Below, piece by piece: positions 6,154 through 12,245 of a DNA stretch of 13,286 nt. The notes below the pieces were generated by a model. It was not told the DNA's origin. It ran no database searches and saw only the letters and a list, made by a program, of their open reading frames with translations. The position numbers and the translations under genes are program-made. The stretch comes from JAJDGF01 sp031549325. GTDB lineage: Bacteria; Bacillota; Clostridia; Christensenellales; Aristaeellaceae. Where the stretch lies: the NCBI GenBank assembly GCA_031549325.1, contig JAVBQA010000090.1, forward strand, positions 1 through 13,286. Direction: 5' to 3'. Positions within the stretch are counted from its first letter, which is position 1; each line of letters opens with the position of its first letter.

Positions 6154-6172
6154 GCAGGATTCGCGCTCCTGC
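6154..6172. repeat. inverted repeat upstream of the YdeI-like gene
   Basis: GCAGGA-TTCGCGC-TCCTGC is a perfect 6-7-6 inverted repeat about 75 bases before the GTG start of the YdeI-like gene. It could be an operator or a small RNA hairpin. The rest of 6081-6292 shows no gene or convincing promoter. Confidence 0.3.
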
Positions 6173-6276
6173 AGCCATCAGATCCCGACTGGGTCCGAGC
6201 GGCAACGCAGAGCCTTCGGATGCGCCCCGCGATGCCTTCCGCCCTCTATAATGCTTTTCTTTGTTCGGAAACCTAT

Positions 6277-6290
6277 GGGCAGGTCTGCCC
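6277..6290 (-). terminator. possible weak terminator of the sugar operon
   Basis: Directly after the stop of the fragment at 6293, the minus strand reads GGGCAGACCTGCCC, a short GC-rich hairpin (5-bp stem, 4-base loop), then ATAGGTTT. The T-run is poor, so termination here is uncertain, but no better candidate lies downstream before the YdeI-like gene. Confidence 0.3.
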
Positions 6291-6292
6291 TG

Positions 6293-6574
6293 TCAAAGCG
6301 TTCGCGCCACCTCACGCAACGCGGCGAGCGCGTCCGCCACAGGGCGCAGTTCAATCCCATTGACCGACTCAATTCGCCGCATGTCCTCCGCAGGGAACGC
6401 GCCGGAACTGCTGAGCGCGCCGCACATGGCTGTTGACATCGCGCCGATATTGTGGGTGGGCAAACACACCTGAACCACGCGCCGCACCAGCTCTTTCAGC
6501 GCGCGCGTATGGCGCGCACCCAGCTCGGCGCAGGTGTACGCTGCGCACGCGGTGGCGAAGCGCGTCCCTTGGCA
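6293..6574 (-). pseudogene. C-terminal coding fragment after the ADP-ribosylglycohydrolase gene
   Basis: Between a TAA at 6575-6577 and a TGA at 6293-6295 the minus strand encodes about 93 residues that look like real protein: helical, with a motif VCLPTHNIGAMSTAMCGAL (about midway) and a C-terminal RPVADALAALREVARTL. No start codon with a usable ribosome-binding site is present; the only in-frame option is a GTG at 6487. Just upstream in another frame, ATG at 6575 reads MPRDALRH, seven bases after the previous stop, so the original start may be there with a frameshift or internal deletion following. I do not recognise the family. Its place directly behind the hydrolase gene suggests it was the fifth gene of the importer operon. 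Confidence 0.4.
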
Positions 6575-6581
6575 TTATGGC

Positions 6582-8717
6582 CTAGTTGACCTTGATCGCG
6601 CGATATCGGCAATGGCTGCCCCCAAGCACCGACACGCCCACAGAGCCCTTCAGATACGGGTTGTCCGCGTCGACGTGGCTGATCCTTGCGCCCGCGCACT
6701 CCGCCTCAACGCGGTTGCCGCGCGCACTGACCGTGACCGTGTATTCCTGCCCGCATCGCCAAGTGAGCGCCGCCTCAGCCAGCAACTTGTATCCGTTGTC
6801 GTTCTTGAGCAGCTGTATCTTGCCGCCTTCCGCGAGGCACACCGCATAACTGCGGATCGCGCCCTGCACGCGCACGTTGACCATGTGGCAACCGCCCACG
6901 ACGGGTGTAAGCCGGAATTCCGCCGTGTAGTCCGTCCAGTCGTAACGCCCGGTGTAGGCCTCGGCGAAATCGGAGCAGCTCAGGTTCAGCTGGCCGTCCT
7001 CCAGATACATCAGGCCCTTCACCTTGGTGAATTGGCTGACCTCCAGGTGCAGTCCCGTCCAGACCTCAGTGGTTTCGTTCTTGAACTCCACCGAGTAATC
7101 GGGCTTCCCATCCCAGTAGAGGTCGTCCACAAATGCAGTGAAATCCTGCGGGCGCATGCCATGCTCGCCGGCCATTTCGAACATAAACCCCGCCTCGTCC
7201 AGCAAGCCGCCGGGCAACGGAGGCAGCTTGAAGCACATCTCGTGCCATCGGCCGGTCTCCAGCAGCACCCTCTCACCCAAGAATTCTTCGCCCGTGCGCT
7301 GCTCCCTGGCGTACAGCCTGACGTATGCTTTCGCGCTATAGGCCGGAATGTAGGCTGCGCCGTGGATCGTCTGACCCGGATAGAGCACCGGGGAGAAGCA
7401 TGGGTCGTAGCGCGAGTTATGGAAATGTTTGGGCTGATAGTGAGTCTGCTTGTACAGGCAGATCTTGCCGCCCTCGGGCGACACGGGCATCGCGTGCATC
7501 TTCAGTGATCGTTTCCCTGTGAACGCAAACTCATCGCTGTTGGTGAGCGTGCATTCGTCCGCACTGGCGATGCGTCTGCTGGGTTCGATCCTGGCGCGCA
7601 TGGAATGAGTGGATTTCGGATACTCGAAGTGGCAGCTGTCGATGCGGTTCTCGATGAGTTCCTTCCATATCCCGGGGATTGGCTCTCCCGCCACGCGGTA
7701 GGCCAGCATCGCGATATAGCTCGCGCCGTAGGGCACGTCCATGATGTTCAGTGAGCCCACGCAGCTGGAGCACACGAGCAAATCGTGCACCGGGCCGATC
7801 CACTCGTCCGCAATGCCCTCAATGCCGCACACGACGCCCATGATTGTGGCCACATTGCCCACGTTGCAGTCGGTGTCCCAGCCGCACATGTTGCAGATGT
7901 TGATCGTGTCCGAAAAGTCACCTTCGCCGTAGAGCAACGACAGGATCATCACCGCGATGTTGGGGATGATGTGGCAGTTGCCCGGATACTTGTCGTAGCC
8001 GAAGTTGTCAAAGATGTACTGGAAACAGGCGCGCCAGTCGCCAGGATTCTTCGCATAATAGCTCTCCACCGCCTTGACCACGCGCGCGTACTCGCAATCC
8101 TTGGGGATATACCCCAGCGCCCTGTCGATGATCTTTTTCACGTCGCGCTCGACAAACGCCAGGCTGATTGCCACCGCCACAAAGATGCCGCCATATACGC
8201 CGTTGCCGCCGTGGGTGACGCTCGCCGCCTGCTCGGCGTACCTGGCCGCCAGTTCCGGATTGCCCGGTGCCACCAGGCCCCACGTGTCGATGAAGATCTG
8301 GCCGCCGATCTGCTCGGCCACCATCGCGCCATTCTGCTCGATAGACCCTGAGCGCGGTGCCCTGATGCCGTTTCGAAGGTTCAGGTAGGCGGTGTGCTCG
8401 GTGGAGACGCCATAGCCGCCCCACCAGAAAAACCCATGCTCAAACGGCGCGTAGTTCAAAAGCGCCTCGCCCACGTCCTGGGCGGTCAACTCCGCGCCCG
8501 GCTTCAGGTCATCCAGGGCGCGCAAGAAGAACAGCGGCCCGTTGCTGTCGTCGTCGGCTGCAAACTCCTTATAGTCCACCGGATAGTGGCGCAGGTCCCC
8601 GTAAATGTCCTTGATCTTTTGGTATGTCCAGCCCTCAATGGGCGCGCCCAGGCGGATGCCGATGATCTTGGCCAGCCAGCCCGCATACAGCCGCTCCAGA
8701 TAGTCCTTGGGGATCAT
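6582..8717 (-). CDS. ADP-ribosylglycohydrolase-family enzyme with C-terminal beta-sandwich region, 711 aa
   Basis: Residues 1 to about 345 are an ADP-ribosylglycohydrolase (DraG/ARH, PF03747-type) domain. They contain the metal-binding acidic motif ADDDSN (Asp55-57), THGGNGVYGG (His169) and the second metal motif GWDTDCNVGNVATIMG (Asp281, Asp283). These enzymes use two divalent cations to cleave N- or O-glycosidic bonds to ribose. The rest (about 380-711) is unusual in length: it reads as two beta-rich segments resembling carbohydrate-binding or laminin-G/DUF1080-like sandwiches (about 390-560 and 565-711). No signal peptide is present, so it should act in the cytoplasm. The start has AGGAGG 9 bases upstream. 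It follows the second permease by 14 bases in a sugar ABC operon, so its substrate is probably the imported compound, not a modified protein; the exact glycoside is unknown. Confidence 0.85.
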   Translation of the reverse strand: MIPKDYLERLYAGWLAKIIGIRLGAPIEGWTYQKIKDIYGDLRHYPVDYKEFAADDDSNGPLFFLRALDDLKPGAELTAQDVGEALLNYAPFEHGFFWWGGYGVSTEHTAYLNLRNGIRAPRSGSIEQNGAMVAEQIGGQIFIDTWGLVAPGNPELAARYAEQAASVTHGGNGVYGGIFVAVAISLAFVERDVKKIIDRALGYIPKDCEYARVVKAVESYYAKNPGDWRACFQYIFDNFGYDKYPGNCHIIPNIAVMILSLLYGEGDFSDTINICNMCGWDTDCNVGNVATIMGVVCGIEGIADEWIGPVHDLLVCSSCVGSLNIMDVPYGASYIAMLAYRVAGEPIPGIWKELIENRIDSCHFEYPKSTHSMRARIEPSRRIASADECTLTNSDEFAFTGKRSLKMHAMPVSPEGGKICLYKQTHYQPKHFHNSRYDPCFSPVLYPGQTIHGAAYIPAYSAKAYVRLYAREQRTGEEFLGERVLLETGRWHEMCFKLPPLPGGLLDEAGFMFEMAGEHGMRPQDFTAFVDDLYWDGKPDYSVEFKNETTEVWTGLHLEVSQFTKVKGLMYLEDGQLNLSCSDFAEAYTGRYDWTDYTAEFRLTPVVGGCHMVNVRVQGAIRSYAVCLAEGGKIQLLKNDNGYKLLAEAALTWRCGQEYTVTVSARGNRVEAECAGARISHVDADNPYLKGSVGVSVLGGSHCRYRAIKVN

Positions 8718-8731
8718 GATGCTTGTCCTCC

Positions 8732-9586
8732 TTATCCCTTAACGCTGCCGCTGGTCATACCCTCAATGAATCTGCGGCTGAAAACCAGATACAGAATGAC
8801 GACGGGCGCGATGGTGACGACCGACGCCGTGTAGATATAGGCCATGTTGGAGGAGTACTCGCCCACGAAGCGCACGTAACGCGTCGCCACGGTCTTCAGG
8901 TTGTCATTGGTCAAAAATGTGTTTGCCCACAGGAATTCATTCCACACATGCACGAAGATTAGCAGCGCCACCGTCAGGAAGATGGGCTTAGCGATGGGCA
9001 GCGTGATTCGCACGAACACACCCATCTCGCTACAGCCGTCGATCTTCCCCGCCTCCTCCAGTTCGCGCGGGATGCCCTGCAGGAACGTCCTGAGCAGCAG
9101 CAAGTTGAACGGGATCTGGCCGGCGGTATACACCAGAATCAGGCCCCACTGTTCATAGGATGAATTGACCAGGCCAACCCTGGAGAGCATGTAGTATTCC
9201 GGTACGATGTACAGGAACCCGGGCAGCGAGATCGCCACGAAGAAATAGGCAACACAGAAGTCGCGCCCCCTGAACTGCAGCTTGCTGAGCGCGTACGCCG
9301 CCAGGCCCACGATCACAAGCACAAGCAGGATCACGACTGCGGCGATGAACAGGCTGTTCAGAAACGCCTGGCTGTAGGCTCCGGCCTTCCAGGTGTTGGG
9401 ATAGTTCTGAAACTGCAGATCCGTCGGAAAACCGATGGGCATGCGCTTGACGTCGGCGTCGGTTCGCAGCGAGTTGAACAGCACCTGCAACAGCGGGAAC
9501 ACCGCAAACAGCGCCATGAACGTCAGAAACAGGTATTTCAGCCCGTCCAGCAGGTAATCCTTGAAGGTCTTCTTTGTCTCAATCAA
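8732..9586 (-). CDS. ABC sugar transporter permease, MalG-like (CUT1), 284 aa
   Basis: A binding-protein-dependent permease with six expected membrane spans. The cytoplasmic EAA loop is at about residues 177-200 (EEAGKIDGCSEMGVF...LPIAKP), where the shared ATPase docks. The C-terminus RRFIEGMTSGSVKG is the typical MalG-type ending. Start: the open frame extends upstream, but those codons lie inside the other permease gene and read as nonsense. TTG at 9584-9586 has GGAGGG 7 bases upstream and overlaps the stop of the upstream permease (TTGATTGA, 8 bases shared). It gives MIETKKTFKDYLLDGLKYL, a normal N-terminus. It pairs with the MalF-like permease to form the membrane channel; no ATPase gene is present in the operon. 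Confidence 0.9.
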   Translation of the reverse strand: MIETKKTFKDYLLDGLKYLFLTFMALFAVFPLLQVLFNSLRTDADVKRMPIGFPTDLQFQNYPNTWKAGAYSQAFLNSLFIAAVVILLVLVIVGLAAYALSKLQFRGRDFCVAYFFVAISLPGFLYIVPEYYMLSRVGLVNSSYEQWGLILVYTAGQIPFNLLLLRTFLQGIPRELEEAGKIDGCSEMGVFVRITLPIAKPIFLTVALLIFVHVWNEFLWANTFLTNDNLKTVATRYVRFVGEYSSNMAYIYTASVVTIAPVVILYLVFSRRFIEGMTSGSVKG

Positions 9587-10484
9587 CGCCGAGCCCTCCC
9601 TTCCTGCTGACATACTTCTGGAGGAAGTAGAACAACAGACAGATGAAGCTCTGCACCACGCACAGCGCGTTGGCATAACCCGCTTTGTACTTCACGAACG
9701 CATTTTTATAGATCCACGTCGCCAGGATCTCGGTCTGATTGGCCGGATTTCCGTACGTCATCACGTACACGTAGTCAAACGTCAGGAACGACCACATGAC
9801 CGTCATGATCAGCACGAACGCGATCGTGGGCATGATACCCGGCACAGACACGTGCACCAGCTCGCGCCACCAGTTGGCGCCATCGACGCGCGCGGCCTCG
9901 TACAGCGTGGTGTCAATCTGCTGCAGCGCGGACAAAAACAGCACCATCACAAAGCCCCACCAGTGCCAGTTGTCCACAAACGCCACCGAATACAGCGCGA
10001 TCTTCGGGTTTCCAATCCATAGCGTCTTGGCAAGCTCCGTCCATCCCCAGGCCTTGAAGATGGAGTTGATGCCGTAGTACGGATTGAAATAAGCCGACCA
10101 GATCTTGCCCGCAACGGCGGCGGAAATCACATAGGGAATGAAGTACACCGTGCGAAAAGCCATCTGCCCCCTGCGCGCGCGCGTGATCGTGATTGAGACC
10201 ACAAACGCAAGGATGATCGGCACCGTGATGAAGATCGACAGCCATTTCAGGTTATTCCGGATCGCAATCCCGACGATCTTGTCCTGGAAGATTTCCTGGA
10301 AATTGCGCCAGCCGATGAAGATCGGATTGCCCAGCCCGTTCCATTCGTAAAACGACATGACGAGCGTGCTGAGCGCCGGTCCGCTCACCAGTATGATGTG
10401 TACCAACATCGCGGGCAGCACAAACAGATATGGCACCCAGTTGATGCGTCTGGGCCTTAGATCGGGCCGAAATTTTCCGGTCAT
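9579..10484 (-). CDS. ABC sugar transporter permease, MalF-like (CUT1), 301 aa
   Basis: A carbohydrate-uptake family 1 permease. The N-terminus (KFRPDLRPRRINWVPYLFVLPAM) leads into the first span; five more spans follow, with the EAA docking loop YEAARVDGANWWREL at about residues 195-209 and VPGIMPTI after it. Length and layout are typical of the UgpA/MalF group. ATG at 10484 follows GAGGGAG with 6 bases of spacing. It lies 119 bases below the solute-binding gene, a gap that holds two hairpins, and overlaps the next permease by 8 bases. Together the two permeases and the binding protein form an importer whose sugar cannot be told from sequence alone. Confidence 0.92.
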   Translation of the reverse strand: MTGKFRPDLRPRRINWVPYLFVLPAMLVHIILVSGPALSTLVMSFYEWNGLGNPIFIGWRNFQEIFQDKIVGIAIRNNLKWLSIFITVPIILAFVVSITITRARRGQMAFRTVYFIPYVISAAVAGKIWSAYFNPYYGINSIFKAWGWTELAKTLWIGNPKIALYSVAFVDNWHWWGFVMVLFLSALQQIDTTLYEAARVDGANWWRELVHVSVPGIMPTIAFVLIMTVMWSFLTFDYVYVMTYGNPANQTEILATWIYKNAFVKYKAGYANALCVVQSFICLLFYFLQKYVSRKGGLGVD

Positions 10485-10515
10485 GCGGAACTCCCTCTCT
10501 GAAATGCGAACATAA

Positions 10516-10570
10516 GGATCGCATTCATGGAATGAGATCCGGGGAATGACGGGAATGCGCCACTCCCCGG
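10516..10570 (-). other. two intercistronic hairpins between binding-protein and permease genes
   Basis: Hairpin A: 10561-10570 pairs with 10539-10548 over 10 bp (one G-U) around a 12-base loop. Hairpin B: 10516-10520 with 10536-10540 and 10522-10526 with 10530-10534 around a 3-base loop. They share two bases (10539-10540), so both cannot form fully together. Neither is followed by a T-run on the minus strand. Hairpins here commonly protect the upstream binding-protein message and lower permease expression, giving excess binding protein; that role is inferred. Confidence 0.55.
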
Positions 10571-10603
10571 CTTAGGCATCGAAAGCTGGCTGGCGGTTTC
10601 AGA

Positions 10604-11917
10604 CTACGGCACGTAGGGCGCGTTGCCGGTGGCCAGCGCGTTGTCCACATACTTCTGCACTTCGCCCAGATACTCGTCCACGGTCAGCATGTCAAGGAAC
10701 AGGCCGTCGGTCTGCTCGTTCATGTACACGCGCGCATCGCTCGGGAAGAACGTCCAGCTGCAGTAGCCCACGTCGCCGGTTGCTTGCGCGTCCATCAGCG
10801 TCTTGTACATATCCAGCATCTTGGGGTTGTAGTTCTCGGTGAACAGCGAGGTGTCAAATGCCTTGATCGGGTAGGGCTGCCAGTTGCCTTCCTCGACAGA
10901 AGCGATGTGGCGGTCGGTGGAGGTAAACAGGTAGTTCAGCACTTCGGCCGCGGCGTCAGGGTTCTTGGAGTTAGCATTGATCATGTAAGCGCCGCCGGTA
11001 GCCAGCGGGAACACGCGGCCCACGCCCTCGCGCATCTCAGGCATCAGCTCAAGATCCCAGTTGCAATCGGGATACGTGTTCAGCAGCGTGCCCGTTCCCC
11101 AGGTGCCGTCGATCATCATCGCGGCCTGGCCGTTGGCAAACATGGCGATCATGTCGTCGTTGGAGAGCGCCTGGCTCATCTTGTCGCCCAGATAGCCCGC
11201 CTGCCAGTAGTCCACCATGAGCTGGATCGACTCTTTGATCAGCGGATCATCCCATTTGCTCTCCCCTTTGAGCGCGGACTTGATGGCGCCAGGGCCGGCA
11301 TAGCAGCTCAGGAACGTGGAGTACAGCCAGTCCACGGCCCCTTGGTAATTGCTGTTGCCAAATGACAACGGCACGATGCCTGCCTCCTGGCACTTCTTGC
11401 ACAACGCCTCCAGTTCCTCGCGGGTCGTGGCGTATTCCCAGCCGTTGGCCTCGAACACGTCCTTGTTGTAGTAGATGACCATGCCCTCGAACGAGTTGGG
11501 CAGCGAGTAAACCTTGCCATCGAAGCGGCAGGTTTCGTAGGCCCAATCGAAGAACAGATCCTTCCAGCCATACTTCTCGGCGTACGTATCCAGCGGCAGG
11601 ATGCGACCGGCCTTGGCGTACTCGTTGGCATCGGTCGGGCCGTCCACGGCTGCGATGTCGGGACCGCCGCCGCCCGCGATCTGCACCTGCAGCGTCTGGC
11701 GGTCGGAGTAATACTCAATGGAGATGTCGTAGTCCGGGAAAGCCGCTGAGATCGGTTCCTGCATAAACTTGATGCGCAGTTGTTCGTCCAGATCCGTGAC
11801 CTGGGTCGCCTGGTTCGCAAACACGATCTTTGGTTTCTCGCCGTCCGACAGCGCGAACGAAGGCAGGAGCGCGGCCACCATCAGAAACGCCAGAAACAGA
11901 GCCATGGTTTTCCTCAT
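10604..11917 (-). CDS. extracellular sugar-binding protein of an ABC importer, 437 aa
   Basis: A family-1 type solute-binding protein: export signal at residues 1-22 (MRKTM, hydrophobic core, SFA cleavage site), then two alpha/beta lobes. Recognisable stretches are GGGPDIAAVDGPT, the lobe-1 region KVYSLPNSFEGMVIYYNKDVFEANGW, NGQAAMMIDGTWGTG and FPLATGGAYMINANSKNPDAAAEVLNYL, all typical of CUT1 sugar-binding proteins. It delivers the sugar to the two permeases encoded downstream. ATG at 11917 follows AGGAGGG with 7 bases of spacing. No lipobox cysteine follows the signal peptide, so it seems secreted or tethered otherwise, which is uncommon in a Gram-positive ABC importer. It is the first gene of the operon and is transcribed from the promoter at 12081-12109 through a leader of about 157 bases. 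Confidence 0.92.
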   Translation of the reverse strand: MRKTMALFLAFLMVAALLPSFALSDGEKPKIVFANQATQVTDLDEQLRIKFMQEPISAAFPDYDISIEYYSDRQTLQVQIAGGGGPDIAAVDGPTDANEYAKAGRILPLDTYAEKYGWKDLFFDWAYETCRFDGKVYSLPNSFEGMVIYYNKDVFEANGWEYATTREELEALCKKCQEAGIVPLSFGNSNYQGAVDWLYSTFLSCYAGPGAIKSALKGESKWDDPLIKESIQLMVDYWQAGYLGDKMSQALSNDDMIAMFANGQAAMMIDGTWGTGTLLNTYPDCNWDLELMPEMREGVGRVFPLATGGAYMINANSKNPDAAAEVLNYLFTSTDRHIASVEEGNWQPYPIKAFDTSLFTENYNPKMLDMYKTLMDAQATGDVGYCSWTFFPSDARVYMNEQTDGLFLDMLTVDEYLGEVQKYVDNALATGNAPYVP

Positions 11918-12023
11918 CGCAAGTCCCTCCTAGTATTTGAATGGATCACGTCCACATGAACGTCAAGCGGAGTCCCCGTCAACAGCTTGGTTGTGTGATT
12001 TCACCCCCTTCAACATAGACACT

Positions 12024-12045
12024 CTAAATTCATTCAATAATTAAG
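12024..12045. promoter_or_regulatory. operator-like site 1 in the transporter leader
   Basis: Left arm CTAAATT (12024-12030), 8-base spacer, right arm AATTAAG (12039-12045), one mismatch from a perfect inverted repeat. Arms, spacing and total length match site 2 at 12184-12205. It lies about 40 bases downstream of the predicted start of the binding-protein transcript, so a bound repressor would act as a roadblock or loop anchor. Confidence 0.6.
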
Positions 12046-12080
12046 TATGAGCCTGCGCACACTCATCATATTTCGTTTAC

Positions 12081-12109
12081 ACTATAGCAACTCACACAAC
12101 GATTGTCAA
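12081..12109 (-). promoter_or_regulatory. promoter of the sugar importer operon
   Basis: On the minus strand a perfect TTGACA (12104-12109) and TATAGT (12081-12086) are separated by exactly 17 bp, a near-consensus promoter. Transcription would start near 12074, giving a leader of about 157 bases before the binding-protein ATG. So strong a core promoter implies that regulation relies on repression. Confidence 0.8.
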
Positions 12110-12182
12110 TATGAATCTGGGCATTGCGCGTATAATGCGATGCCATACATGATATTGATGTGACGTCCATACCAGACAATAA

Positions 12183-12206
12183 ACTAAATTTCATGGACAA
12201 TTTAGT
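12183..12206. promoter_or_regulatory. operator-like site 2 over the lacI -35 box
   Basis: ACTAAATT (12183-12190) and AATTTAGT (12199-12206) are a perfect 8-bp inverted repeat with an 8-base spacer. The spacer and right arm contain the -35 hexamer of the regulator gene's promoter, so binding should repress it (autoregulation). Its core matches site 1; the two centres are 160 bp apart, close to a whole number of helical turns, which would allow looping. Confidence 0.65.
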
Positions 12207-12222
12207 GGCGAAATGATATACT
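12194..12222 (+). promoter_or_regulatory. promoter of the LacI-family regulator gene
   Basis: TGGACA (12194-12199) and TATACT (12217-12222) are 17 bp apart, each one base from consensus. The predicted start near 12229 leaves a short leader before the ribosome-binding site GGGGAG (12234-12239) and ATG at 12246. Confidence 0.7.
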
Positions 12223-12245
12223 AATTGCAAAGAGGGGAGCAACCG

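Noticed and set aside
6534..7508. 324-codon plus-strand open frame
   Set aside because: It is antisense to the ADP-ribosylglycohydrolase gene, with no ribosome-binding site or recognisable motif.
9587..9676. 30-residue N-terminal extension of the MalG-like permease
   Set aside because: It overlaps the conserved C-terminus of the other permease and is cysteine/serine-rich nonsense; the TTG at 9586 has a good ribosome-binding site.
11967..12020. 17-codon leader peptide in the binding-protein leader (ATG TTG AAG GGG ...)
   Set aside because: No convincing ribosome-binding site before its ATG and no regulatory codon run or attenuator hairpin with T-run follows.
12098..12112. Possible catabolite-repression (cre) site ACAACGATTGT near the importer -35 box
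   Set aside because: Only the central CG and a few positions fit the cre consensus; the outer TG...CA pair is missing.
12131..12136. TATAAT as a second lacI promoter
   Set aside because: No -35 hexamer at a suitable distance; TTGTCA upstream is 22 bp away.
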